Source: Ectocarpus siliculosus (taxonomy: Eukaryota; Sar; Phaeophyceae; Ectocarpales; Ectocarpaceae). From it: a stretch of 52,749 nt of DNA. Every line of letters begins with the position of its first letter. Within the stretch, counting starts at the first letter, position 1. The stretch is from the NCBI GenBank assembly GCA_000310025.1, contig FN649726.1, positions 2,590,150 through 2,642,898 on the forward strand, in the 5' to 3' direction. A model generated the notes under the pieces. That model was not told the origin of the DNA, did no database searches, and saw only the letters and a program-made list of their open reading frames with translations. Made by a program: the position numbers and the translations under genes. This document shows, in pieces, positions 1-26,894 of this stretch.

Positions 1-200
1 ACCCCCTTTGCCGGGAGGGGGGCCCCCTTTTTTGGGCTTCCCGAAATCCCCCCGGGCTTTTCCCCTTTGGTAATGGGAGACCCTGTCCCGGGAAAACCCG
101 GGGGTTTCCCCCCCCGTTTTTTTGGGGGGGGGGGTCAAAGGTTTTAAGGATTCCGCCTCCCCGGCTTTGGGTTCCCCCCCCCCCCCCCCCCCCCCTCCCG
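1..200. other. Low-complexity, possibly low-quality contig end
   Basis: The first 200 bases are dominated by homopolymer runs of C, G and T, including a C tract at about 174-195. No coding signal continues into it. It resembles a poorly resolved contig edge rather than a biological feature. From about 200 to 850 the sequence looks ordinary, but I see no supportable gene. Confidence 0.5.
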
Positions 201-856
201 CTCCGACTGTCCCACTATCCTTGTCTGGCCCTGGGTCTTGCAGGGTGTGCAGCTGGACAATGACAACGCGCAACTTAAGTCACTCCTTCAAACATGTGTC
301 GAGAAGGGCCGGGCAACTCTTCACGGGCCCAAGTCATGACAAATATGGCAAAAACCTCTTGAATTTTCCCCTACCTTAGTGGTGTCTTGAGGGCAGAAGG
401 TGGCACCAAAACGGTTGGTCCTGCTTTTCGCGGTGGACGGTAAATCTGCTTGATTGCTTTATGTTGAAGGGGCTTGGAGTAGCACACCAGTCGGACCCTC
501 GAGCACGATTGGCGTCCACGTGTGTCTGTGCGTGTGAGATGTATGAGCGCTCGCGTGTGTTGTAATGGCCGTGTGGGTCCCCCGTCTTTGCATCCCGTCC
601 TTGTTGGTGACGATCATTTGTAGCGTTACTGGTGATTGCGCGACACAAGCAAGCGCACAACACCAGTATTTTCCATTTTTCCCTCGCCTTACATTAGCAC
701 ATCGGAAGCACGAGTTTTTTGTATCTTGATCTCCGTACTTTTTCGTCCTATCATGGTAATTTTTGGACACGAGCATTCTTTGGCGACGTCGTACAACAGT
801 TGGATGGCATACCTGGCATTGTGTAGCTGTAGAGTAGGTTTGACCACCCCCCCCGT

Positions 857-956
857 GGTCCGGTGAAAACCTGGCGTGCTCCACCCCGGCTTTGTAGGGA
901 TGCGAGGTCAATGGTCTAACGACCACGGCATGCACGGCTATGAGTACACCCCCCCC
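857..956 (+). repeat. SINE-like dispersed repeat, copy 1 (poly-C tailed)
   Basis: This 100-base block recurs at 26563-26630 and 27971-28096, and in related form at the 3' end of the retrotransposon at about 35968-36069. The shared core contains GGTCAATGGTCTAACG, then GGCATGCA, then GAGTACACC running into a C tract. The core resembles the D-arm and A-box part of a tRNA, which suggests a tRNA-derived SINE; that is inference. The copy is also preceded by a C tract (847-854). A short CCG triplet run (about 956-974) follows it. Confidence 0.6.
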
Positions 957-974
957 GCCGCCGCCGCCGCCGCT

Positions 975-1994
975 GCTCCCTCCTTGTTGTCCCTTGTTTG
1001 TCCTTGCTCCTGATGTGGTGTAGAAACGTGTGTTTTTCTATCAAAGAATGCGCGGAACGCGCGCTCTGTAAGCCATGCCTTGCTTTTCACTACGGACCAT
1101 ACTTCCAAGCAAGACTATTGGCTACACGGCAGCCACTGACGGATTGCTCGTAGCCCTCCCTCACGGAACCCTGTTGGAAGTACGTATGTGTGCGAAAGAG
1201 GGATATGTCTCGATAGACGCCAACGTGAACAGAGGGATCGTCCTCGACAGACGTTGTGAGGGAGATGCAACCCCCTCCACATGTCTCACTATATCGTCTA
1301 CAAGTTGTAGGCAATTTCAGCAGCGGTTAGTTCCCGTGTCGGTCCTGTCGGGCCACTCACTGCTGTGACGAAACACGAACGCACCACCTTTTTTACAACA
1401 AATCGAGGCTCAGACATTTTGAAAGAGAAAAGAAAGACGATGGAAAGAAACTGGGCTCAGCTGCCGGTACATCACACTGAAACTTACATGTATACGATGA
1501 TAGCTCGGCAGCATAGCTTGCGCACAACACTTGAAACACGTACTGGAGCAAACAACCGCGGGCCGGCACTCACTACTATTTTGTACACAAAAAGCGTGAT
1601 GACTGGATGTGAATGTTTCGTTCACCAATTTTTGTGACATTTTATTAGTCTTTCTTCCCTCTTGGCAAAGGAGGTGCCTGAAGGCAATGTCCATTATTTG
1701 ACCAAACTGCTCATCACATAGCTAGCCTCGGGTGCGAAGACACATGACGACCTACCGCGTCGAGAACAAGCCAAGCAACGTGCATGCTATTATACGCACA
1801 CACAATGCAGAAAAACGGCGGGAAAACCAAGAAAAAAACAACCGAAAAATTGACGAAAAACAAATGCGGAAAAACGGGGTTGTATGTGCTTCCCCCCACC
1901 CCTCACGTGAAATAACGCCTTTTCAATGCCCCTAGCACATGCGCATGCTTTGTTTTTCAGTCCGTACCACGTTACCTTCCCTATACCTAGAATC
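975..1994. other. Upstream region of phosphoribulokinase, no gene seen
   Basis: I found no reading frame with convincing codon bias or family similarity here. The segment just before position 1995 presumably contains the promoter and 5' UTR of the phosphoribulokinase gene. I cannot name a specific promoter element. Confidence 0.4.
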
Positions 1995-4900
1995 ATGATG
2001 AAGACTTGCGCTTTCCTCGCCGTGGCGGCGGGTGTGGCAACCGGAAGCCCATGGGCTGGGCAGGCGTCGAAGAGCGCGGCTTTTGTGGGCGCTCCTGTGG
2101 GACGATCAGCCCCGTGGGGTTTGGGAACGCGGTGGGCGAGCAGCACGCCGACCTCGACCAAGGCGCGACCGGGCACCATGTCGCGATCCGCGCGCGCTCG
2201 CCTTGAAGCCTTGAGCATGAAGCTGGGCGAGGACGAGAAGGTGCGCTCCCGGCGAACGAGTGTGCGGTTGTTGTGTTGCGGCGATCTCGCTCATGTGCCG
2301 TCTCTCGTGTGGTCTGTCTCCCGATATATATATGAAAATCCCCTGGTCCCCAAAGGCAAATACGTAAGCGCGTGGTGCCTTCATAAAACACACATCATCA
2401 GCACACACAACAACAAAAAGTTTTCATGATTCAACAACCTCTGTTTCGAGGCCAACACCCGCACGAATGTGTACAACGTTGGCTCTCCTGCTATAGTACG
2501 CTACACGTCTGGTTGTTCATGTAGCAGCCCGGAAGAAGAGGTCCGCAAGGGATCCAGGCTGGGGTCCAGTAAGTGTAAATACCACGCGTGGGCAAGATGT
2601 GTTCTACCCAACCTCAGCGGACATGAAAACAGCACACAGCAGTGCGAGAGAGAGAGACCACAGGAGGGGAAATGGCGTACGTTTATCAACTCGGTGATGA
2701 AAGAAAAACCGCGGGCGAGCGGGTGGGTGCGCTGACATGGCGGTATCCCATGGTGGTTCACGAAGGCTCACGAAGGCCCCGTGGTCTTCTTCTTTAACCC
2801 TACTTGTATGCACCCGCGGCAGCAGCACGCAGCGTAAGGCAGCAGGCTGCTTGTTGACTTGTTGACTTGTTGACTTTGCACTTTCGAAAGACAGCGCACA
2901 CGCACACGAAAGATTCTCCCCAAGAGGATGGCCGAGAGGGAACGGGGTGGAAACTCTGATGAAACGAAGTACACGTTTTGTTGATGCGGCCTGTCGGTGG
3001 AAACGTTTTTGTATGGCTCCGATGACGAAGGGTATAGATGATTGGCATGTACATACATGTGTGTAGCGCCATTTATCACCAGCTGTTTATCACGTCTCTA
3101 CTGGAGTGAGTCCACTCCACACGTAACATGAACCAGCAGGGGTAGGGGGAAATTCTACAAGTGGTAGATTGAAATGGGTATCTTGTGTTGTGTCCCAAAG
3201 TGTGGTACGCCTGTGTGGTAAACTTTGCGTCCGCCGCTGTTTGTCCTGCCCGGGTCAGCGTCCAAACCGGCGTACCCGTAATGTACATAGTATGACCAGC
3301 GTAAAAACCCAACATGTTTCGTTTGGTTTTGTCGACATGACACATGACGTGGATTCCGCCAACCCATCATTTTTTGTGCAACAACCAATCATCGCCAAGG
3401 CCTTCGCAGCAGCAGCTGAGTTGGGATATCATGAGCAATTCCTCCAGTCATGCGCGCACACCGTTTGTAGAAGCTATACGCGAGTAGAGCGCCTACGCGA
3501 GATACGCAGGCCATGTTCGAGGAGGCAGCCCCCCCCTCCCTCTCTCCCTTTTAAGCGCCCGACGGCTTGGTTCTGTGATTCTCCACGAACATGAAAAGCG
3601 CCCTCGGCGACTATGACACTCGGCGAACGTGTCTCTCAGAACTTTCGGCGCAAGTAAAACAGTTTATAGGCGACCACCACAACACCCAATCCAGCACATG
3701 CCGATTTTGGTGTCGACAGATTTCCCAACCCCTGTTCCCGCTCGCTCTCTCGGAGTGTACTCTAAAAGCATACCACGTTGTACCGCAATGCCGTACGCCG
3801 GGGAGTGCTGTTCGCTCGGACGATCGTTCCTCTGTTTGCGTGCATCGCGAAGCTGAACGTTTTCTTGGGCAATGCACGGCACCCAACACGAGATTTATAT
3901 TGGGTCCTATCCATGTTACATTCGGCGTCTTGTGGACCGTCCGGAGCCATTTTGTACGTCCTGTGCCCCCATCCAGTGGACTGCTTGAAACGCCAGAGAC
4001 TTCCGCCATACTGGTTGTCTTGCTTGCAGCGTTAGTGAGGAAAGTACCCCCGTCGAGCACCTGGCCACAAAGCACCACCGCGACATCCGTCCGGCAGCTA
4101 AATAGCAGAGAAAGGCTCCATGGTTTGATGTTGTCTCGTTCATGAACAACGTTGTTACCTCATATGCCATCACGAACACCTTCACCCACGGCATGTTAAC
4201 GCTTGGTCTCCTCCGGTCGGCCGTCCCTGCTGTCTTGTTCCCACCCAACCCCTGACTCTTTGAACCCAACAACAAAGGTGGTGCTTATCGGTGTGGCCGC
4301 CGACTCTGGTTGCGGAAAGTCGACGTTCATGCGCCGGCTGACTTCCATCTTCGGGGGCGACACCGTGGGCCCCCTCGGGGGAGGCTTCGACAACGGTGGC
4401 TGGGAGACGAACTCCCTGGTTTCCGACCTCACCACCGTCCTGTGTCTGGACGACTACCACCTTAACGACCGCGGGGGGCGCAAGGTATGGTTTGACACCC
4501 GTTTCTAGTTGCTTTCAGGAAGATGTCCTGCTCAATGAGCGGTAGTTTGTTTCCTTTGGTGGCTTGTCAAAGAGTATTGTAGCAGGGGTCAGCGGTGTGT
4601 TTGGAAAGATGGACCCGCTGGAACTTGTCGGTATCATTTTGCACAAGCATGGTTTAACTCTGCTCGGAGATGGACTGATGACTGATGGGTCACATGGTTG
4701 AACTCGTGTTCCCGTCGACATCGAAGTTGAGAGAGGCTTTCAGGCCACTTTTTTTACCTCATTCGCCGACCGGGTTCTTGCACGCTTGTTTGCGTTGAAA
4801 CGCGTGTTGAGTAAATCACAACTGCTGCTGTACTCCAGTGGTGTAGTCGTGTGTTATTATACTTACATTCTACGGGAGTACTACTCGGATAGATTTCTTA

Positions 4901-7514
4901 CAAATTGTGTCGGAAGTTTTGACCCTCGGTGACTCGATGTCTACCCATATTGTTGTTAGGGTGCCGTGTTCTATACGGAGCAAACGAGCCGTAGAGTTTG
5001 GCTGGGGAGGAAAGTGCTTGTCCTTTCGGGTGTGGTACAGGAGCAGTAGCAGGTGTGCAGTAGCAGGTGTGCAGTAGCAGGTGTGCACCCGACATTTCAT
5101 GCCTTGTGAGGATTTGGTGTGGAATTGGCGAGGTCTGTGTCTACTTCACGGCAAGCAGAGGAGGTTGTCGGTGTTGCGTCGGTGGTGGGAGAAGTCAGCA
5201 TGTTCTCCACAAATCCGTGTAGCGTGTCTGTACGTTGACGCTGGGCCCGCGGGCGTGTCCTTAATTACCTGGCAGATGAAGCTTTTTTTCAGGGGACGTT
5301 TCAGGTTCCCCCGGCAGACACTCGCGTGTGCCTTTATATTTTCTCACCCGCGGCGCTCGCTCACGTACGTGTGTGTCGGCTCTTCTGTCGCGTTTATGCC
5401 GAACAGGTGTCGGGCAGGACCGCTCTCCACACCGAGGAGCAGAAGTTCGACCTCATGTACGAGCAGCTCAACGACCTCAAGAACGGCAAGAGCGTCATGA
5501 AGCCCATCTACAACCACGTGAACGGGACCCTGGACACCCCGGAGGAGATCAAGCCCACCCCCATCGTGATCATCGAGGGCCTCCACCCCTTCGTCGACAA
5601 GCGCGTGCGCGACCTGCTCGACTTCACCATCTACCTGGACATCTCCGACGAGATCAAGTTCGCGTGGAAGATCCAGCGTGACATGATGGAGCGCGGACAC
5701 TCCCTGGAGTCCATCCAGGCTTCCATCGAGGTGCGTGTCACTGCTGTGGTCCAATTGGACGGGGGGATCGGGGCATCGGAACATCGATGTGTCTGAATGA
5801 ACGATATTTAGGACATGTCCCGCGCTGTTGCGGCCATTTTCAGTAAGCTGGTTCTTGTTTTCCTCTCTCTCCCTGTCGGGCCTAGCTTGATGGCGGCGAT
5901 AACGTGATTTGATGTGATGTCGTGGTGCCCTCATGGCGACTGGAGCACACACGTCGTCATTCCTGTCTTGTGCCTCGCCGGCGGGTTGATGCTGGCGAAG
6001 AGCCAATGCCCTGCAGGCGTTTACCAAGCGCAAACATAACCGCGCTGTACATATTGAAGCCAGTGTTTGGTTACTCCAATGCTTTCCTCGTTCCAAACGA
6101 CTGGCGCCACATTCATATACTTCGTGGCGGAGTTTTTTTTTCAACGTTTCGACAGACATGAGTGTGAACCATTTCAGTACATACATGACGGCGCTAACCC
6201 CGTTCCCCTCACCGGCTCGTTTTTTTCGTGCTGCTGCCGGGTCGAACGAAAATTTGGACAGGCCCGTAAGCCCGACTTCGACGCCTTCATCGCCCCCCAG
6301 CGGAGCGAGGCCGACGTAGTGATCCAGGTGCTGCCTACCCAGCTCATCCCCGGAGACACCGAGGGCAAGATCCTCCGCACTCGCATGGTGCAGAAGGAGG
6401 GCCTCGACTTCTTCGACCCCGCCTTCCTGTTCGACGAGGGCTCCACCATCTCCTGGGTGCCCTGCGGCCGCAAGCTGACGTGCTCCTTCCCGGGCATCAA
6501 GTTCGCCTACGGCCCGGACACGTACTACGACAACGAAGTGTCGGTCATCGAGATGGACGGGCAGTTCGACAACCTTCAGGTGTGTTGGATACGCGCGTCG
6601 TCTCTTGTGTGTTGGTTGTTTTCTTTGCCGTCGCTTCAGCCAGTGTTGTCATTGCCGAGAGTCCGGCATCAATCCCCCAGCCACTTGATATATGTTCTGC
6701 CACTGCTTCGTATCCGTTGTTGTCTAGCGATAGATACTCCCTCGGCTGACGCAAAAGTTGTGCTGGACTTTTGTTGTGTCAATTCGATTGGGCACGCTTT
6801 CGAACTCGATGTATTGTTATCCCTGTGCAGCATCGTCTCTACGATTGGGTTGGGTGTTCGGGCTAACCCATCAGTCAGCGGCTGACTGACTAATCTAATG
6901 GATTTCCTATTTCTAACATTGGGTTGGGGTGTATTGATCTCGGTCTGTGTCATAGCTCCCGAGCTGGTGCTGACTAGACACGGCGCAGGGCTTGTTTTGA
7001 GCTTTGAGAGAAGTGACTTCACTCGTCTACAGCCTTGTCCTTGGAGACGGTTGTGTAGTAGTTGCCAACCATGTGCAGGTCGCTGGATGATGAGCGCGTC
7101 TTATTCTCTTTGGCCCATGCATCACCTCCCATTCTCGCAACAAGTTGGTACTACCGTCCTTGGTCCTGCTAATCTCGCCCGGCCCTCCTCCACGGCGACC
7201 TTCATGTACCTTCTCCCGGCCTTAGCCCGCATGTGTGGCACAGACTGACCCCTCATCCCCTGTATCCCCCTTGCCTTCTTCGAACAACCCCGTATGAAAA
7301 GGAACTCATCTACGTCGAGTCGCACCTGTCCAACATCGGCACCAAGTTCTACGGAGAGCTGACCCAGAACATCCTCAAGCAGGCAGACTCGCCCGGCTCC
7401 AACAACGGCACCGGCTTCTTGCAGACCCTGGTGGCTCTTAAGCTTAGGGAGGTGTACGAGAGGATCACCAAGAAGACGGTCAGCGTCAAGCTCCCCGAGA
7501 GCGTCGCTCAGTAA
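1995..7514 (+). CDS. PRK: Plastid phosphoribulokinase (PRK), 5 exons
   Basis: Catalyses ATP-dependent phosphorylation of ribulose 5-phosphate to ribulose 1,5-bisphosphate in the Calvin cycle, in the plastid stroma. Exons: 1995-2240, 4278-4484, 5407-5730, 6262-6579 and 7302-7514, all joined in phase 0 with GT..AG introns, giving about 435 residues. Residues 1-30 are a signal peptide (MMKTCAFLAVAAGVATGS) followed by SAAFVG, the AAF-type motif that directs import into secondary plastids. The P-loop GVAADSGCGKST covers residues 87-98, and CLDDYHLNDR begins at 138. SIEARKPDFDAFI spans the exon 3/4 junction, which supports the splicing. Cys94 (in the P-loop) and Cys138 correspond to the redox-regulatory pair of plant PRK. 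The first intron (2.0 kb) could hide nothing required, because the phases match. Start choice: the first ATG of the targeting peptide; the second ATG follows immediately. Confidence 0.95.
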
Positions 7515-9807
7515 CCGTTCTAGTCTTTCGTTGAAAACGTCAAGCCATCGTGAGTGTAGTGAGTCGAGTTGATTGCATAGTCCACTCAAGACTGGCGCGA
7601 TGCAGGTTGTGCTGTTCGTAGGAAGGGGAAAACGAGCATCGGGGGGGGGGGGGGGATAGCCCCGTGGTTTGCGTTTACGTTATTGTTCCGCTCGATACCT
7701 ACCCTTGTTTTGAGCTGTCGTGAATGTATTGGTTTCCTTCTTGGGCAGCAGAGAAGACGATGATTATTAAAGTCTCGGCATACCAAGCTTTTCCGCCGGG
7801 CTACCCTTGCTGAACTGCGTACGTTTTGGGCGAGTTCAAGCAAAAGAATGCTTCCAAGTCCCAACTCTCCTATAGAACAAAAGAAACCCGTGCGTTCTCG
7901 TTCTTGTTCTTAAGTTTGAGGGGTAGTTAACAAATACCTCGGCCCGCCACTAACGTGGAGTTGGGTGCGTCCTTTGTTTAGGGATGCCTGCATTGTACAA
8001 GGCATGGACGTTATAGACACAGCACGAAAATATAGTTTAGAAGAGGAAAACGGGGGACGGGGGCGGGGCAGCGAGAACTTCTTCCCCCCCTCACTCCCGT
8101 CAACCTCGTCGGGCACTCGTACACGGACTTGTGTGAAGTGATTTTCCCTGTGCCTTGTTTGGGTGACAGCAGTACCACTTTCGCGTTTCCCCTTCAGAGG
8201 GCGTTAAGTCTTCGTATTCTGGTGTTGAAACAGAGACCGAACGAGTTGTTTCTTTGCTGCCGCTCTCTCCATTTTTCGTTTAACATTTGTAGATGAAGAA
8301 TTTGTTGGTTTTACAATCGGTCGGCACATCGGGAGAAGAGGCAAATGACGGTCTTGCATACTCTGGTACATGCCAGAAGGAAGTGAGATTGTCCTTTTCT
8401 TGTAGAATGAAAGGAGAGGGGCTGAGGGATGGCGAAAGACTGACGGGGAAAAGCGATCAGGTTCATGATACGAAACGTGAGACCTCGCCAAGTGCGGTAC
8501 AGCTGGTTTCGTTGCCACCTGACCCTTCCTGGGGGCGTACATATTGGCATGCAAGACAATTGAAGGCTGCAGCTCGATATTCTCTCATACGTTGTATTGT
8601 AACCCTAGTCCGCTCACGTTTAGCGTGGACCTGAACCACGATGTCACTCCGCCATAAATGCAATGCGAAGTAACACCTCGTGGAAGCTGCGGTTTGACAG
8701 CTCGTCGATGCTCTGAGGGAAGACCAAAGCCAGCCTTCCCTATTATCGCCCATTATCAAAAAGCACACTGTGTTGCTCTGTACGCACCTGCAAAATGCAT
8801 TCCAAACGTGGATGGCAGGTGCAGTTTTGCAAGCGTACGATTCATGCGTTCATTCGGACCGTAGCATGGGAAGAACCTTTCCTTGGAAGCGTTCCGAGAG
8901 CCATGGGAACTCGGGAGAACACCGATGGATACACGGGTGTTCGGGTGCCACCTGCTTGCTGACTGAGTAGGCGGACCATTTCTGGCACCGCCCTGCTCTT
9001 GTCTGGGTCCTTTTCTCGTCCAACTGCAAATATCAACGGGAGAAAATGTGTCCGCCCCCCAAAAGCTAACACGACCTTGGGACCCTGACGGTTCTGTCAT
9101 GTCACCTAACGCCGATGTCATGATGGCGTCCACGACGAGATGCCGAAGATAGATGCATTTCAAAGCCGGACTTTGACGCAATATGTATGTGATCTTGCGT
9201 GTTGTGGTGGGAACCCGAATGAAGCTCTCGGCAGTTTCACAGACACCAGGGGTGATAACGTGGAACCCAAAGCTTTGACCCAGCAAAAAGATGTTAATGA
9301 GCGTATTAGTCTAAGTTCCCCCATATTGATTGACAAGAAAGAACGTCCCTGTCGTCCTGTCCCGGCCATTCCTCTCACGCTCACCCCGGTGCAACTTTCT
9401 GCGTCCCGTGTACAGTATGAGAGGCGCGTTTATGGTTTCACTACAATCAGTGCACCAACCCCTTTTTTCTGTACCGTCCCATTTCCATGTACAAGGCATC
9501 CACATTTTTCCCTTGTGACCATCCGTTATTCCTCTCTAAAAGGCTGTCGACAAAGCTAAAACACCCCCGAAGCCAAACACGTACATTGCTAACCGATTGT
9601 TGCACTAACTTATCATTCTTGACCGTACCAACATTCCCCACATCACGTCCCGAGGCTCATCGCCACATCTACGGCAGAAACGTTCAACGGTGCTGCTACA
9701 TGAGACGTTATACACATGCCTTCGCTAGCTCGACACGCGGAATATATCGCACTTCTCGCAACTGCTGCTGTCGGGCTGAAAGAGACGAGTGGCGGGATTC
9801 GTGCGAG
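7515..9807. other. Convergent intergenic region, no gene seen
   Basis: Lies between the 3' ends of phosphoribulokinase (+) and the repeat protein (-). Several open frames of 60-176 codons occur on both strands, but none shows GC-rich third positions, splice-supported extensions or a recognisable family. It probably holds two long 3' UTRs. A G tract lies at about 7641-7655. Confidence 0.45.
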
Positions 9808-11792
9808 TCACTCCGATCCTGCTTGGGAATACTCGTCATCGGCCATCGCCTTCTCCGTGTTGTGGACCTTCGCGCTTTGGACACCTGCTCCTACCCTCGC
9901 CAGCTTGGCCCCCTTCTTTTGCTTCTCCGCCAATGCTTGAGCGTGATCCGCTTTGTTGGAGCCAGGATCGTCATCGCCATCTGAGATTTGGTCACAAAAA
10001 AATCACCCATCGCATCAATAAAAGGTCGTTGGGAGTTGGGGGGTACTACCGCATGTCGGGGTGGCGTTCACATATTGTTTGGGTGTTATGCGCCAACCTC
10101 GGGTAGCCCCGAGAGGCGGCAGAGCGACTACGGGACACTGCAAGCAGGAGACCTTGGCAGAAGAACAACAGCTGTGCCTGAAGCAGTTCGAACAGATGAG
10201 GCGGCTCGAGTGCGCCATCACACCAACTGCGAGTAAGTGAGATTTTTCCAGAGACTCCGTGTGCTGCCACACTTAGTTGGCGATGAAAAGCACGGTCACC
10301 GTGCTTGCACCATTCAGACAGAAGATGGAAACCGCTTGCAAATACAGCGGTCTTCTTACTCACAGGTGCTTCCGAAGAAACTGAGACGAGTCAACGCCGG
10401 CGTCGCCGTCTCAACGTGGCGCTTGATCGCCGTCGACTCCCGTGCTGCACCCGCGCCTTCCGCAAGGTCCGAGTCAAACATCGATCTATCGTGGTGGATG
10501 GGCGCCGCCGCAGCGGCGGGGGTGCCCGCCCCCACTCTCTCCGCGAGCGCCGCGATCTCCGCCTTCTTCTTCTCCGAGTTGTCCACGGAGCGCGGGTCCT
10601 TCCCGTAGTCGGACCCTGCGAAGACCAACCGCGTCGCTTCCGGCGTGTTGGCCGCAACGTGGCGCTTGATCGAGTCCGAACCCTGCATGGCCCCAGCGCC
10701 CTGCGTGAGATCGGAGTCAAACATGCTCCTAGAATCATGCACAGGTGCGGCATCAGCGGACGAGGCGCCCGCACCGTGTGCCCTCACCCGTAACTCGTCC
10801 ACCTCGGCGGCCTCCTGCTCCGAAAGCGCAGCGGCCGCCTGGCCGTCCTTTCCGTAAACGCTCGCACGGAACGCTACTCGTGTAGCGTCCGGGGTGTCGC
10901 CCGAAACTTCGCGCTTGATCGAGTCAGACCCTTGCGTGCTCCCGGCGCCTTGCGTGAGATCGGAGTCGAACATGCTCCTGGAGTCGTGGACCGGAGCCGC
11001 GGCTGCAGCACCCCGGCCCTGGGCCCTCATCCGCAGCGCTTCCACCTCGGCTGCCTCTTGCTCAGAGAGCGCAGCGGCCGTTTGAGGGTCTTTCCCGTAA
11101 GCACTCGCGCGGAAGGCTACTCGTGTCGCATCCGGCGTATCCGTTTTAACGTCGCGTTTGATGGCATCGAACGCTTGCGTGCTCCCTGCGCCCTGCGTCA
11201 AGTCGGAATCGAACATGTTGCGTCTGTCGTGAAGCGGGGCCGCTGCTGCACCGGCAACACCGTCGCCCTTTGCCCTCGCCCGCAATGCTTCAACCTCTTC
11301 AGCCTCCTGCGCTGAAAGCGCAGCGGCGGCCTCGGGGTCTTTGCCGTAGGCGGTAGCGCCGAATGCCACTCGTGTGGCGTCCGGGGTGTCGGCCGCAACG
11401 TCGCGCTTGATACTCCCGGACTCTTTCCCGTCCTCAGCCTGCTGGGACAGCGAAGAGTCGAACATGTTTCTGTTGTCGTGAACGGGTGCGGCCGCTGCCC
11501 CCTCCCTTGCGGTGCCCGCCTCCGCCTCCCGCTTGAGTTGCGCGGCAGCGGCCGCCTCCTCCGCGGTTGGTTCTCCGCCAGAAGCCGGATCCTTGCCGTA
11601 CACGCTGGAGGAAAACGCGAGTTTCGTCTTGGGCGGGGTTACGTCGTCACTGTCACTGCTGTCTCCGCCTGATGTGGCGGAGAGCCAAGCCCTCGTCCCC
11701 GCTGCTGCCGCGGGGAGGTTTTTGACCCCGGCGGCGCATGTTTTCTGGGACCGGGCATAAACAGCCACCCTGAAAATTCCTCTCCGCAGCAT
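9808..11792 (-). CDS. Tandem-repeat protein, probably mitochondrial, 2 exons
   Basis: I do not recognise the family. Exons: 11792-10364 and 9980-9808 (minus strand). The donor GTGAGTAAG is at 10363-10355 and the acceptor CAG ends at 9981. The product has about 533 residues. The N-terminus MLRRGIFRVAVYARSQ lacks acidic residues and is arginine-rich, with RAWLSA near residue 35, which suggests a mitochondrial presequence. The body is five units of about 80 residues. Each has YGKDP, an acidic Ala/Glu helix (for example SEQEAAEVEALR), an A(P)xHDxRxMFDSDL segment, then IKR and DTPDATRVAF. Unspliced, the frame stops after FFGSTCE. Splicing instead gives FFGSTYGDDDP, which restores the repeat's F..S.YG motif, followed by a Lys/Ala-rich tail ending in YSQAGSE. 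This is strong internal support for the intron. Unit-to-unit similarity suggests recent internal duplication. Function unknown. Confidence 0.82.
10088..10240 (+). CDS. Possible small ORF antisense inside the repeat-protein intron
   Basis: An ATG-initiated 50-codon frame lies wholly inside the 383-bp intron (9981-10363) of the minus-strand repeat gene. Its second half, ETLAEEQQLCLKQFEQMRR, reads like a charged amphipathic helix with spaced cysteines, unlike random translation. The segment ends at GCGAGTAAGTGA. That is either a stop or a strong GTAAGT donor, so it could be an exon rather than a complete protein. No family is recognised and chance is a serious alternative. Confidence 0.2.
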   Translation: MRQPRVAPRGGRATTGHCKQETLAEEQQLCLKQFEQMRRLECAITPTASK

Positions 11793-12732
11793 GGTTGTCC
11801 CGCGCGCACAGATCTAGAATACCTGTACCTGATACACCTTTTTCTTCTCTTCAGGAGCACGCCAACCGCGGACCAGACAGATTACAGCAGTAGTGCAGAG
11901 GCCGGGACGAGAGCAACCAGCGTCCAAGTTAGGTGCATGAAGAGCGTGTTGTCATTGGAGTACACAAGGAAGTGTGCGATCGCGTCAGTAATTGGACACA
12001 GCAGTAATTGCGCCATCAGATATGTCACGGCACACACAGCCGTCGTAGAGTGAGCAGTAGTGCCGAGCAAACAACGGGAAGCTGGATGTACGTCGCTGTG
12101 TACGTACTTTACACCGCGCCGACGACCCGACGACGGCCAAATCATAGAAATTTGAAGTTGTTACTCGTGTCACAACACCGAGAAAGAGATACCCCGTGCG
12201 TTGCGCAGCTAGAAAGGACACTTACCCTTCACTCATCTGAGTACTAAGCGTATTAGATGACCTCCGAACCCGCTCGGCTGGGACATCTCGGGCGCTTCAC
12301 CTACTGCTGTACCTACGATACGCCGCTGTAGCGATGTTTGGTATTTTCATCGAGGCAACTTCCTCCTCGACCTTCACGCCGCAATTTGCACAAAAGTCCT
12401 GCGCGAGCAAGTGGAGCTCAGCTCCATGTTGACACGTGAAACACTCATCTCTCCTCGACCACACCCCTCACCTCTCACGTATATCAGCTGTTTGGCTACG
12501 CACGCCCGGCCTCTTCTGTGTGCAGCTCTGCACGCGGGTCTCTCCGTCTTGAATTGGGCGCATCCCACCCACATGGTTGCATATGCGGAGCCCCTCTGAT
12601 CACGCCAAATTGATACATTGATCACACTTTCCCCCACCTTGCCTGCACCACTACCATAGAAGCGCAGGTTCCGGTGAGAGGAGGAAACGGAGCACCACCG
12701 TACCTACCACAAACAGGTGCATCATCTCCAGG
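11793..12732. promoter_or_regulatory. Divergent intergenic region between repeat protein and FAAL genes
   Basis: These 940 bases separate two divergently oriented start codons, so they should contain both promoters and 5' UTRs. I see no coding frame with support and no specific motif I would defend. Confidence 0.4.

Positions 12733-26894
<14,162 letters not shown>

Noticed and set aside
8756-9286. A 176-codon minus frame in the region between PRK and the repeat protein
   Set aside because: No third-position bias, no recognisable motif and competing plus-strand frames of similar length.
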